Below, piece by piece: positions 53,401 through 64,000 of a DNA stretch of 64,000 bases. Below the pieces are notes generated by a model that was not told the DNA's origin, ran no database searches, and was given only the letters and a program-made list of their open reading frames with translations. This DNA is from Lethocerus indicus (lineage: Eukaryota; Arthropoda; Insecta; Hemiptera; Belostomatidae). The stretch lies in contig JACDQD010000007.1 of the NCBI GenBank assembly GCA_019843655.1, positions 10,537,600-10,601,599 on the forward strand, written 5' to 3'. A program made the translations under genes and the position numbers. The first letter of the stretch is position 1; each line of letters opens with the position of its first letter.

Positions 53401-54639
53401 ATAAATTCGAAATCACTATATATTTAATATTATTATCATTGTTAACTATGAAAGCTATAAACTGTTTACTTAGTTACATCAGAAAATCATTGTCTAATTT
53501 AAAGCACATGGCTACTGTGCAGTTCAAGGAAAGTAGCTCGAGGCAAGTTCACAATTTTAAGGATCGTTTCGTTTTTTACCCTTCCTTTAACTTAAACACC
53601 GGTTATCCGAGGAGCAATTACTTGGATTAATAGCCAATTTATCTCGGTAGCCGGCCGCGATTACGGCCCCGTAAAGTGTATGCTCAGTGAATATGTGTCA
53701 GTATAACACGGTAACAAGTCGGCAATGCAAATGGGTTAAACCATCGGAACCGAGAGATTAACTGGGTCGAAAGATTTTAATTGAACACGGCAGACACGGG
53801 AGACAGAGCGTTTAAAATTGGTTCTATTTATGGTAAGAGGATATTTTTTTCTGTGGGGTGTCCTTTCTTCGCCTCGCTGCCGAATGGGGAAGATGCTGCA
53901 AAAAATATTAATCGATGATACATACTTTTTTCAATTCTAAAAATTTAGCAGTACACTAAAACGGCGTTGTTATGACAAGACACATTTTTAGAGCGCCCGA
54001 ATCACCAGTTACGACGTTGCTACCAAAGTGACTTTAACGGTGGGTGTCTTTTAGTTCTCCTCCTCCAATTTCTAACGTTCTATTAAATTATAGCGGCTGT
54101 GAGGAAAGACGTTTAATTTATTTTTTGTTGAACTCATTTGCGGTCTCTTCGGCTCTAAACGGGGAATAATAAAATTAATAAACGTTAAGTATTTATTCTT
54201 GATTTTGGGCAATATCCGGTTAACGTTTTTTTCTGGCCTTGAGGACAAAGCATTTCCTATGTTAATAGTAACCATTATGGGTACAAAGGAAGACATCGAA
54301 GTGACTATTTCATGATAAGAATTCAACCTTTAAACCTACTCAACATTCCGATAATGTTCCCTTTTAATCGACAATGCCTGGAAAGTCATAAGGCGTATAG
54401 TTAAATAATAATTTCAAATAATTCACTACCATTTTTAGTAACAATTATTCTCAAAAATAATCGACAAGAAGAAACGTAACAACATAAAGATCATTTTTAA
54501 TGAAAAGCCAGCTCTACTGGTTCTAGACACTTAATTTGAAATGTTATCTACTTTTTTTCGTTTTAGTTAAGGGAATGTTAAGAGATCTTAACAAACGTTA
54601 AAAAAATTGTCAGTAAGGAGAAATAATGTACGCAAGCCA
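47422..54639. other. upstream of dyl, no gene recognised
   Basis: It includes dense CpG-rich blocks at 47.8-48.15, 49.03-49.5 and 51.3-51.7 kb alternating with AT-rich stretches. In each GC-rich block long frames appear on both strands at once, for example 117 and 134 codons over 47.7-48.13 kb, which is the pattern expected of stop-poor GC-rich DNA rather than genes. No domain was recognised. Confidence 0.5.
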
Positions 54640-54774
54640 TGAAAAGAGATATTTACCGTTTTATAGATGCAAGGTGGAGGCCGGATAGGGTATCCTGTCT
54701 GGGTCGACGCTACCCGGGGGATGGTCTCACTGTCACTGTGGAGCTGAGGGCCGGTGGCCGGGTGGCTCGGGCGC

Positions 54775-54852
54775 TCTCGCTCCCCTCCCTCCCTCCCTCC
54801 CTCCCAACACTCCCCCCTCCCCTCTACACATCTCTCTCTTTCTCTCTCTCTG
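54775..54852. repeat. CT-rich repeat: (CCCT)n then (CT)n
   Basis: Begins with repeated CCCT units, then CCCCTCCCC, then TCTCTCTC runs. On the minus strand, the dyl sense strand, it is GA-rich. It lies in a CpG-rich segment about 13.7 kb upstream of the dyl start codon and is a candidate promoter-type element. Confidence 0.85.
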
Positions 54853-55010
54853 TTCCCGGATCCCCCACTGACACACTTACTCCCCACTACCTGGGGCGCG
54901 TCTCTTTCTCCCAGCTAGGCGCCGCCCCCGGACGCTCCTCGCCCCTACGCGCGCTCCCACGTCGCTTTCACTCTCACTCCCTCTTTTTCAACTACCCACC
55001 TTCTATACGT

Positions 55011-55032
55011 GTCTCTCTCTCTCTCTCTTTCT
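55011..55032. repeat. (TC)n microsatellite
   Basis: About nine TC units with one interruption, 160 bp beyond the larger CT-rich tract and part of the same pyrimidine-rich island. Confidence 0.85.
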
Positions 55033-58000
55033 GGCCCCGAAAAGTCAGACCGTACTTGTGATTTCTAAAAACTTAAAGTTACCGGTGAGGCTCATGTAAT
55101 GGAAGGCAGTAAAGAGGTTGAGGTTACTGTTATTATGCTATTATTAGGACTAAAAATCGATCCAAAGATTTTCTTTACTACTAGAATTTCCTATCTACAC
55201 CTAATTATTAGATATATATCAGTTACGAAATCGTCAATAGTATGGCAGTGTGGTCTAGCCTTGTGACTATATTCCGATCTCCCAATTTCTAAGAATTATA
55301 GCAATAATTTATAAAGTGCTGTATCTTTTATAATACTCTGGTGATGGACTACATATCGAATCTTTTCATTATTCTCCTTTAAGAAGGACGTGACCAAAAT
55401 ACAATTTTTTAAGTACAAGAAATCCTAGAATTAGTGGACATAGTTAGGAAAATTCGCTGAGCGATGAATGAATTTCGGTTATTCTGTGTAATGCGCGTGT
55501 CCATAAGAGACAATTCGTCCGACGACCTACGGAAGCGGTGAAAGTCCGCGTACCGAATACGACGAAAGTTCAGAATAGCCCGGAATCGGATTCGTCCGGT
55601 TTTCGCCGAATATAGGTTACGAAAACACACAGGGCCGGGCGTGTGATAAAAATTCGTATAAGAAAGTTGTTAAGAGGTATGGAGGTTAGGGACAAGGTCA
55701 GAGCCCGGAAGCGAGCCGGACCGCTCCTCTCAGCAGCCGCCGCCACTCTCATGCCAGTACACTTGCAAACATATTTACGTAACCTGTCCGAAATTATTAT
55801 TAATGTTCTTGGAGCGTGGAATGATTCGTAATTATTTCTCGAATAAAAAATAACAGTTTCTATAATAAACTATTTTAACGGCCGTTAACATAATTTAGGG
55901 AAAAACCATATCGTAAACCGGTCAGCAAAATAGACCAGAAAAAATTAGCCGAACCGAGTGACTGAACACTCTTGTGACCCACTGAAATAAATTTTGAACG
56001 CTTCTGTGGTCGGCATAATTGGTATTTGTTATAGCAACACTATCCCGTTAGAAAAGCAACACCCAATCGCCGTTTAATCTTGTCTGACGCCTAATTAGAG
56101 TTAATTCATTCGCAATATTTACGCAGAGGAATGAGAGTGTGACATAATGAAATGCCACTTGGCCGTGGAGGGAATCGCATAATCGGTAGAAAATTGCGTC
56201 GGCAATGATCAGCGCGGGGTCATTATTCTGGAACCTGTCGTGTCACTTATTGGATTTCCTAATGCCCCCTTCCAATTTAGCCGGCTTACCGTAGCGATTG
56301 GGACGGGACAAAATGGGAATGTAATTATACGACTCGGTCCAGTGAAACTCGTTAGTCGCGGCTCCCCGCCAGCTAGGCCGGAACCGTTTAGGGCAGCTAA
56401 CAATTTCTCTCTCCGGATAAAAAAATAGATTTCCCCCTTCCTCACTCGCGCCCCTATTGAAATTATAAAACGTGCGGGTTCGAAACTCGCAGGTTGACAA
56501 TAAACGGGGGAAATGGAACGTAATTAGTTACGACCACAGCTCACTTCGCGAGTACCACTCTCTTCTTCAACACCCCTTCCACCCGAACAACGACTTCGGG
56601 TATCGTTTTTCAGAAACTCGTCCTCATATTTCATAGGACGGCCCGCGACGCTTCAATTAATAAACCGAAGAAACGTCGAAATGAAATCGGCTCTCGGGCT
56701 GGTAGCTTCTTTCTTGGAGGTCCGAATCTGGAATAAGTTAATAAGATGCGCCCGCTGTGAGAACCTCATTAGTTACGCTGACCCACTTCTCGGCTCCGGT
56801 CGGTTTCGAACCGTCGAGGACGTTGCTTGGATTCGAAACCATTCAGAAATTGGGGAGATTAATGTGTCCGGAGATCCAATATAAATTACGTCCAATAAAT
56901 CTAGACCTTCCTGGTTTTTTTATATGTACTTCGTGTTCTGGGGAGTGTTTCTGATAGGACAATTTTATGGAAATTTGAATTTAGAACCTTATTTCCGTAA
57001 TCACTTTATTTACTTGCTAGACTGTGAGTTAGAATCAGATAATAATGATACGTAGTATTGGCAATACCTGTGGATTCTTCTCATTATTTTGTGACTAGAT
57101 TGGCCGTCATTTCTTTAATCTAGTATTGTTCCATAGAAATTAAAGTTAATATATATTTTTGTATATGAAATAGGGGTTCAAATTAAACGGATACTGCATA
57201 CACCTTTAATTTTATGGATTGATATCTGTGCTTAGTGATCTGAATCCTTTGTGCTAATAGAACAGAAGTTACCCCACCGTGAAAAAGGCCGCAAGCGCGG
57301 CGCTATGTTGTTAGTCACACTAACCCAGCGTCAACGACCTTGTGCTTAGTTTCTAACACCGCAAGGCCTAAAAAATCGTCTGGACCGTATTACGTATTTC
57401 ACCGTTAGTATCCAAACACATCGTTTACTAAGATGCGGGGCTAGTTTACTTACCGCGGAGGTAATTGGATATTTCCGATTTTTATTGGTGCGGTTTTCTT
57501 CGCCCCTCAAAAAAAATTATATAGAATTTTCCTTTAATGCAATTTAATTTAATCACTGAGCTTACGTCCCATCGCGACCGAGGCGCCATTGCCGCAAGGT
57601 CAGGGCGAAAGAATTTAATCATGAAACAAATAACTCGTTTCGCTCTTGCGATTTTTACCAATTTAAATGCTATCACGTACAACATTGGAACACCAAGTTT
57701 TAATAATGTTACCCTGAGCACAGCACTTCTACTTAATAGCACCTTATTATTATGGCGTTTCAATAAGTGCAGTAAGTATAATTACAACTCGAAATTAAAT
57801 TTTTTCACATTTTTTGCCTTCGGAGAGTCTGAAATTGCTGAATCTCTTATTATTGAGGGCGCTAAGGTTCTGTCCACCTGAGAATATTGGGGAGGTATTG
57901 GAGGCGTACAACTACGTATGAAATTGCAAAAAGCACTATTCGATAACTAAAATACCGATCTTCATTTACCCAGGGATAAATGAAAAAAGAAAGAAATGTG

Positions 58001-58099
58001 AGAAGTACTCACCACTCAAAATTGAGATCTCACGGGTATTGTAATCCAGACAGTCGGCGCACTCGGTAATAAATAAATACAAGTGGAATCACTTAAAAA

Positions 58100-58560
58100 T
58101 ATATGTAATAAAACACTGAATGCCGGTAGATGGTGTTGATGATCCACAAGAAGGCCGTATCATGAATGAACACTGGTGGGGACCGGTCCCGGTTTTATAT
58201 CTCGAGAGAGCGCGTAAAGGAAAGTGGGGTCCCTTCTTCTTCGCCCTGACGTCACGCCTCCCCCCCTTGTTTACAACCCCTCCCACAACGGCGGCGTTTA
58301 TCATCGGCCACCGGGTATCCTTCTGTCTCCTCGGTTACGCAACTTCACGCTTCAATTGTCGGTCCCGGATCTGCCGCAATCCCGGCCCCAGGCAATCCGG
58401 CTCGGGGGTTTTCCGACCCGGGAACCTGTAACTCGACTCCGATCGAAAATTATTTTTTTCGGCCCGCTCGGGGCTTCGTTGAACCCCGTTGGGCAAGAGA
58501 GGTTGCGCCGTTGCATTGTCAGGTGGTGGCGACACCCGGCAATTCATCTTAGCACAATAG
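58100..58560. promoter_or_regulatory. candidate CpG-rich regulatory segment with a CRE palindrome
   Basis: A GC-rich block containing the full CRE palindrome TGACGTCA at 58247-58254, with GGGACCGGTCCCGG and many CpGs. Just below it, at 58012-58007, the minus strand has a strong donor GTGAGTAC that could close a short non-coding exon. Frames of 100 to 130 codons occur on both strands here, but they overlap each other and look like effects of high GC. Confidence 0.25.
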
Positions 58561-59298
58561 GCCTGTTTGTAAGTAACACTGCCCACTCCCATATAATAAC
58601 TATTGAAAAAATAGGGACACTCTAAAACCATTCAATGGAGAAGTCTTATAGTTACGAAGTATACGCCTGGGACCGACTATTAAAGTCCTTATATTAGAAA
58701 AATATTAAAGCGATTCAGTATGTATATTCAGACTACGTTATTTAAATATGGGGGACTTTTTACTTTACATAATGAAAATATAGTTCCAAAGGTTAAATTT
58801 TTAGCTGAACTCTCTCTGAAGATTGTGTTCCTAGACCACCTAATAGGGGAATGATGTCCTCAATTAGTGATTGTGTCCCTGCACAACACTAAGAGACCTT
58901 TACATAGACTCAGATATTCAGATAAACTATTCTCTGGACTTATTCTTTGCTTCTCTGCCAAAGTTCTAGATACATGGGCCTGAGCGAGTGTAGAAGATTT
59001 CTCAGGAGATGTAATAGACCCAAGATGCTATCACTAACGCTTTAGGACCGCCTTAAGAAAAAATAGGGAATTTATAGGGAGTCTCGACGGGTTAGACCCA
59101 AAAACCGTTTTTATCTTCGAGGCCGAAAAAACATGAATTCGACACTACATTTATACTAATTCATTTGATCGATTTGTCCATATTTGTTTTATGAGATATG
59201 TAAATCAGGAACTTCGTTGCCGAATGGAAGAATTTCTGGAAGATGAGAGAAATAACATGGGGACACGTAGAAGAAAACAATCAATCATGTCTGTCCCC

Positions 59299-59328
59299 CA
59301 ATGTTTCCCTACGGAATAGGAAACATTG
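59299..59328. repeat. perfect 10-bp inverted repeat (stem-loop)
   Basis: CAATGTTTCC at 59299-59308 and GGAAACATTG at 59319-59328, with a 10-base spacer, can form a small hairpin. It lies in a stretch (58.65-59.75 kb) with fewer CpGs than its surroundings. The stem is too short for a microRNA precursor and no function is evident. Confidence 0.6.
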
Positions 59329-62300
59329 TGACCAAAGGCACAAAGGTGATTCTTAAACTTTTTGTAAATTGGGAAGCTATATTTTGCAAAACATTAAAAT
59401 CATTTCAGTTCAAAATATTCCAATCCCGTTGATTAATAAGCGCGAAATCTAGGAAGCCTTTAATACAATCTAGGAATAAAAAATAAGTGAATGAAAAATA
59501 AGTTATCCCATTTTATCCTAATGGAACGTAGCATCCTTACAGGTCCTAAATTAAAATTTATTTTGTCGAATAATGGGGCCTGGAAATGGAAACAAAATTG
59601 TAATATCTCTTAATATTTGTCGAACTTGTGGAAAAAAATAGGCATTTTTGTAATCTAGCCTTCTATCTGTCAATGGTGTACCGTAATAATGCATTAATAA
59701 CAAAAAATGCGGTCGAATGTCACCAACAGTATAACGTCGACCATTCGAAGTGTGTCGGGCGGAGTTTCACCTAGAAATCTACAAATTATGGGCCGTTAAG
59801 AAATAAAGGAAAACTGTTAGGAAAGCCGGTTGGCTCTAAGTATCGACAGGGTGATAGCTCCGTTCATCAGCCTCGGAAATTGGTCATAGAAAGAGGCGCG
59901 AAGCGGTTGTTTAAACGTCGGCATCGGGATGGGCGACAGTCACTTTCTTGGATCTCATTGGGGCTCTTCGTACCACTTTGTCAATTTGCCCGGAATACTA
60001 ATTGCACACATTTGTTCATCGCTGATGACAGTGATTATCAGGTTCTTTCTCAAACATTTCAAGTTTTTTGAAAACTCGACGCCCAATTATCGCTTCCTCC
60101 ACGACTTAATTTAACATTGGGGGGCGGTGTTCTCTATCTTCACAATCATTACCGAAGGCTGAACTTTCAGACAAACGAATTGAACTTGAATTGAAATGTA
60201 CACTTAAACGAGGCAATATATTCTCAGGTTACGACTCGGAAGAGATCAGCATTTTTGCAGACACTTTAATCGCTTATTTGGAATAAGAAATGAGTATATT
60301 TAGCCAGCCGGGCCATTCAAGGGCACGGACCGTTAATATTATTACAGTTCGATGTTTATCGAATCACTTCAGGAATTACAACTATTTTTGATCCCCCGCT
60401 TTATTGACTTCCTCGGTGCCCGTACCGCGAGTATTGCTGTAAGCAAACTATAAATTATTTTAAGATTTCAATTAAAAGATAATTCGAATTCAAACATTTC
60501 CGCGGTGCGGACGGAAATCCTTTTTCGATTGCCGTAATTGTTTGGGGGCAATCAAATTAAAACAGGCGAGCGCGGTATGGAAATAATCCGCGGTTTGCAA
60601 TTATGTACATTTCTCAGTTCATTTTCCAACTAATACGATCCCCGGGAAAGATTTTACGGCGCAAAGTATCCGAGAGAACATTAATAGGTGGGTCCTTAAT
60701 TTTACTGACCTCAAATCGTGCACGCAATGTCTGTATGTAATGACTTAATGGACGCAAGAAAACAGTATTTCGGTTTAATTTGTACCAAGTGGGTCAGTGC
60801 CATTCTACCGCTGTTTAAATTACTTAAGTCATCTCAACTTAAAATGATGAGTACTTTTTATATATTATATATATATTTTGACTATAAATAGGCTTTTCCT
60901 TGCTAGTTTAATCTTTCATATATGACAGTACATTTATTATTACAGACGAGTGAAATGTAATTTCTAACACTTTTAAAGAACATTCCATAGGTATTATAAG
61001 AGTACTAATTTACGGCAATATTATGGGGCCGTACGTTTCATCCTAAATGTGATAATATCTAGTTTTATAATCAGCTTATAGTATTTCATGCTAACCGTTC
61101 ACAATCAGAGTTTATCCTCCACTCGTTATGAGATAATGTTCTATTTATTTAAATTTACTGTTCTATTGGGAGAAAACAGTAAAATGCCCTATAAATAATG
61201 GGCCCGGACAATTGCTGTCGAGCCGTTTCTTACCATTCCCAAATTAATACTAACCCTATTCCGGTTCAAATCGCCAATTAGGTTCGTTAATTAACTGTTT
61301 TTCTTCTGGCAGCCTTCACAAAGACTTACGGTTATCCGACCCAATACCCCTCCGCTAGTAGCAGTCTTTTCTCTAACTGTCTTCGATGATCACAGGATGC
61401 ATCTAATTCAACGCCATTTTATGAATTTAGCCGAATATTCCTTCGGACTACAGTTCCCTTTGAAAACTTTAATTACTTTGACTACATTATTCGAAATAGT
61501 TGATATAGTGAGGCAATGTGACAGATCGTTACGTTTCTCACTACTACAGGACTGAAATTATCTTGCGAGACCGTTAAAATACATCAGTCGTCAATTAAGA
61601 AAGCTTTCAAAACGGTTTCGATTGATACCAGATACTGGACGGTTGTTACAAATTAGTGGACAGTCAAAATTCAAATTTTAGAATTTGTAATGTATATGTG
61701 TGCGTGTAAAAAAAATAAGTACGTATATTTTTATTCATATTATCAATTCAGTTTGTGTGATTTTAAAATGTTACTCTTCTTAAAAATTCTAAACGATACG
61801 ATTCCAATTATACGGTAAATTATAATTTTTTGTCGTAAAAAATTATTACTTTATAATAGTTTTATAATGAATGTTTATGGATACTTCATCATGGATCAGT
61901 TCTTTGGACCGCACTTATTTTCATATGGCCGGTTTTAAAACTTTTCATGTAAACAAAATTGCCCTCCTCCCCTAATCCACCCTAACACCGTTTTTATATT
62001 CTCATAAAATTAATTGGGCTGCGTATTTCAGACGTCCGATCACCGCGACTAATTTATCTAGGGCCTCGCCTGTTCGGGTTCGCCCCACTTAATTTTTCCG
62101 ACGCCCTCAATTAACGCCGGGTTATCGTTTAGTTGTACAATTCGCGGAAAATAGTATAGTTCCGAAGTGCGTGGCTTTTCTACAATAAAGACGTGTGTTT
62201 TCACTCGGGGCTCGCGACGAGAGAAAGGCCCCCCCCCTGAGAGTTTTGAGTGCAATTCGGACAAGTGAAAGCACTCGGAATGCGCGGTCATATTTCTTTT

Positions 62301-63692
62301 TATTCCGTACTCCCTGTTTTTCTTTTATTTTCTCCCCTCCCCCCGCGACCGTTTCGTTTCGGGACGTCAACTCGACTCCGTCCAGTCAACGGGGAAAGTG
62401 TACGCGCGGGGTTTACGGTGAAAAATTTCGTTTTCGTTCGTACTGGCCGGGAGAGATATCCGTCCTGGGTTCGATTTCTACAGGATATGGAGTAAATTGT
62501 TTGAGAGGATAAACTGCCTCGGGGCGGCCAATGTAGAGCCTGCTTTCGACAACACCACTACTCGCTTACATCTCTTTTGTGTAAGATTCTATCTAATCTT
62601 GGAGAGTCGGGCTAGGTTTCGGTATATCATCGGCCTTACGGTCTTCAGTCTCTAGTCACACATGTCAGAGCGTCCTGTGTTTACTACAGTCCAGAAACGA
62701 TTGTCCATCGACAACCGATATGCGGAGGTGCCCCACTCAGATACAAACGGAATGCAGATAAAGATTTTCATAAATACCAGATACATTACAATAATAATGG
62801 CTAATATACCCTGCGTAAATGAAATCAAAAAGGCTGAAAGGCTGGGAAAGGAGAAATTTCGGTATTCCAAATATATGTAAAATTTAAATTAGTTTACAGT
62901 GAATACGTTAGTTGCTAATCATTTCTGTGTTTTCAATAGAGCTTTAAGTTGACTCACAGATGAACCATATATCGATGTTTTTTATTTGCTCTGTACCTCG
63001 AATAACATAAATATGTCACCTCGTTCGGGGGGTACAATCGCAATAAGGGGGGCTCCGGGCGCCGCCAGGTCCTGTTTCGTATTAATAGACAAATTAAATT
63101 GAGGGCAAACCGACTTTCGCGCTCGCCACTAATTTCTTCGGGCATTCCGGCGGTCCCCAAAACCGCCCCGGGGGCATTTTGCGGTGAGCGACGCGACATT
63201 TACAACTCTAATAGGGTTAAATCCAGGCTTTAATTCGTACCTACCGGTGTTAAGTCAATTCTTCGACTTTCCAATAGCTGCGGTGACGGACGACAGTTCT
63301 GCAAGTGAATTAGAGCTGAAAATATGATACTGTAAGTTTCCGGAAGGATGTCCTGATTTTCTAAACAATTCGGAACAGAAGAACTAATTAGGAACACTTT
63401 GGGTCAAAGCTTTCCTCGCTACAAAAATTATTCATCTATAATTAAATATATTATTAAAAATAGAAGAGTTTATTACATGTAATTGTACTATTTCATAAAG
63501 GTAAAATAAATATTATTTTTAATTAATACAATTTATCTCTTAATGTTCACAGTTTTACTAGATTCTATTGAAAATATTATTGTTGCTTGTTAATTAATAA
63601 GAATTAATTTTATTCATTAAGTATTCAATAATTCTCGTGTTCAAGCAAGACACGGTATCAGCTTCTCGCCTTCACCAGCATCATTCCGATGA

Positions 63693-63863
63693 ATGATCCT
63701 GTCAACACTGCCACTGTTACTACTGTGGTGTTTTGGTTGTCAAGGTTACGGACGACATTTTCTGGTTATTGTTCTTTTAGTGCTGTCTTATAAACAAGTG
63801 GTCATATATGAAAATGCCGAAATTTTACGAATTAATTTCGAATTATCCTCAATGGAAATACAG
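63693..63863 (+). CDS. candidate first coding exon with signal peptide (partial gene running off the window)
   Basis: A frame from ATG at 63693 encodes MILSTLPLLLLWCFGCQG, which looks like a signal peptide, then a second hydrophobic stretch (HFLVIVLLVLS), then YENAEILRINFELSSMEIQ. It ends at CAG followed by the strong donor GTAAGG (63864-63869) after exactly 57 codons. It would be the first exon of a secreted or membrane protein whose other exons lie beyond 64 kb. The second hydrophobic stretch is odd for a secreted protein, and a weaker donor inside (CAAG|GTTACG, near 63742) would give a signal-peptide-only exon. I do not recognise the protein, and a chance hydrophobic frame cannot be excluded. 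Confidence 0.25.
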
Positions 63864-64000
63864 GTAAGGTGGAAAAAATCTGATGTGTCGAAAATCGCGG
63901 TCAGGACACGCCCAGAATGAGACTCGAAAAACTGCGACGTCCGCTCCGATGACCCGGACGGAATTTAATCGCTCGGATCACTTTCCCCGAACTTCCTATT

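Larger units (their letters stand above)
54640..55060. promoter_or_regulatory. candidate promoter-type island: CpG-rich with GA/CT tracts
   Basis: The segment is rich in CpG (for example GGCGCCGCCCCCGGACGC and ACGCGCGCTCCC) and holds two CT tracts, in contrast to its AT-rich flanks. Insect developmental promoters often combine GAGA-type repeats with CpG-containing sequence, so it could be the missing distal dyl promoter or the promoter of a non-coding transcript. No TATA box, initiator or splice donor could be assigned with confidence. The 140-codon plus-strand frame across it is low complexity and has no recognisable domain. Confidence 0.25.
55061..63692. other. upstream of dyl, no gene recognised
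   Basis: Strong minus-strand donor sequences occur at 57453-57448 (GCG|GTAAGT) and 58012-58007 (GTG|GTGAGT) and could close non-coding exons. A CpG-poor stretch at 58.65-59.75 kb contrasts with the CpG-rich blocks at 58.1-58.5 and 62.2-62.5 kb. Frames are below 135 codons and without recognisable motifs. Confidence 0.5.

Noticed and set aside
54639..55061. A 140-codon plus-strand frame over the CT-rich island
   Set aside because: It is dominated by Leu/Pro/Ser from the CT and CCCT repeats; no signal peptide or domain can be recognised.
55243..55254. Twelve-base match to the start of mature miR-34 (TGGCAGTGTGGT)
   Set aside because: The identity stops after 12 bases and neither flank contains a complementary arm that could fold into a precursor hairpin.
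56470..56495. T-arm-like hairpin with loop TTCGAAA in GTGCGGGTTCGAAACTCGC
   Set aside because: The stem-loop is good but there is no A box or acceptor stem upstream, so it is not a tRNA gene.
57482..57881. Opposed frames of 93 and 114 codons
   Set aside because: They overlap on opposite strands, have no known motif and lack a splice context consistent with coding use; the nearby donor at 57453 is in non-coding sequence.

Overview
The window reads as nuclear DNA of an insect. It has one recognisable protein-coding gene, split by GT-AG introns. The background is AT-rich with many CpG-containing blocks, and AT, GA/CT and other simple repeats occur. No operons, bacterial genes, rRNA, convincing tRNA, CRISPR array or intact transposon were found. 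The order of insect cannot be settled from what I can read.

The one solid gene lies on the minus strand between about 32.8 and 41.2 kb. It encodes a zona pellucida (ZP) domain, type I membrane protein of the apical extracellular matrix and is best matched to dusky-like (dyl) of the dusky/miniature family. Three coding exons can be defined to the base: 41096-41037 (signal peptide), 34742-34475 (proline-rich segment and start of the ZP domain) and 34324-32812 (rest of the ZP domain, YGPP-rich linker, furin-type site, membrane segment and tail). The last exon carries a one-base loss of frame at 33730-33732. With that single base allowed for, the coding sequence comes to exactly 614 codons including the stop. 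A good splice acceptor at 41158-41160 implies at least one non-coding 5' exon further upstream, which I could not place.

Region by region: 1-31.7 kb lies downstream of the gene and has no convincing coding sequence. It includes an (AT)n tract at 12.34 kb, a (GA)n tract with a CpG-rich flank at 17.5-17.9 kb, a (CTC)n tract at 21.1 kb, and an unusually AT-rich, CpG-poor block at 25.7-28.15 kb with a CTCF-like motif and one weak candidate exon. The stretch 31.8-34.7 kb holds the 3' part of dyl and its 3' UTR, 34.7-41.0 kb is its large first intron, and 41.2-64 kb lies upstream. The upstream part holds several CpG-rich blocks (about 45.4, 47.9, 49.1, 54.8 and 58.3 kb), a CT-rich tract at 54.8-55.0 kb that could mark a promoter, an isolated 56-bp exon-like segment at 47.37 kb, and a possible signal-peptide exon at 63.7 kb on the plus strand.

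I found no new multi-gene system. The observations most worth a second look are the dyl frameshift, the YGPP repeats on both sides of the ZP domain, the exon-like segment at 47.37 kb, the signal-peptide-like exon at 63.7 kb, and the compositionally distinct block at 25.7-28.15 kb.
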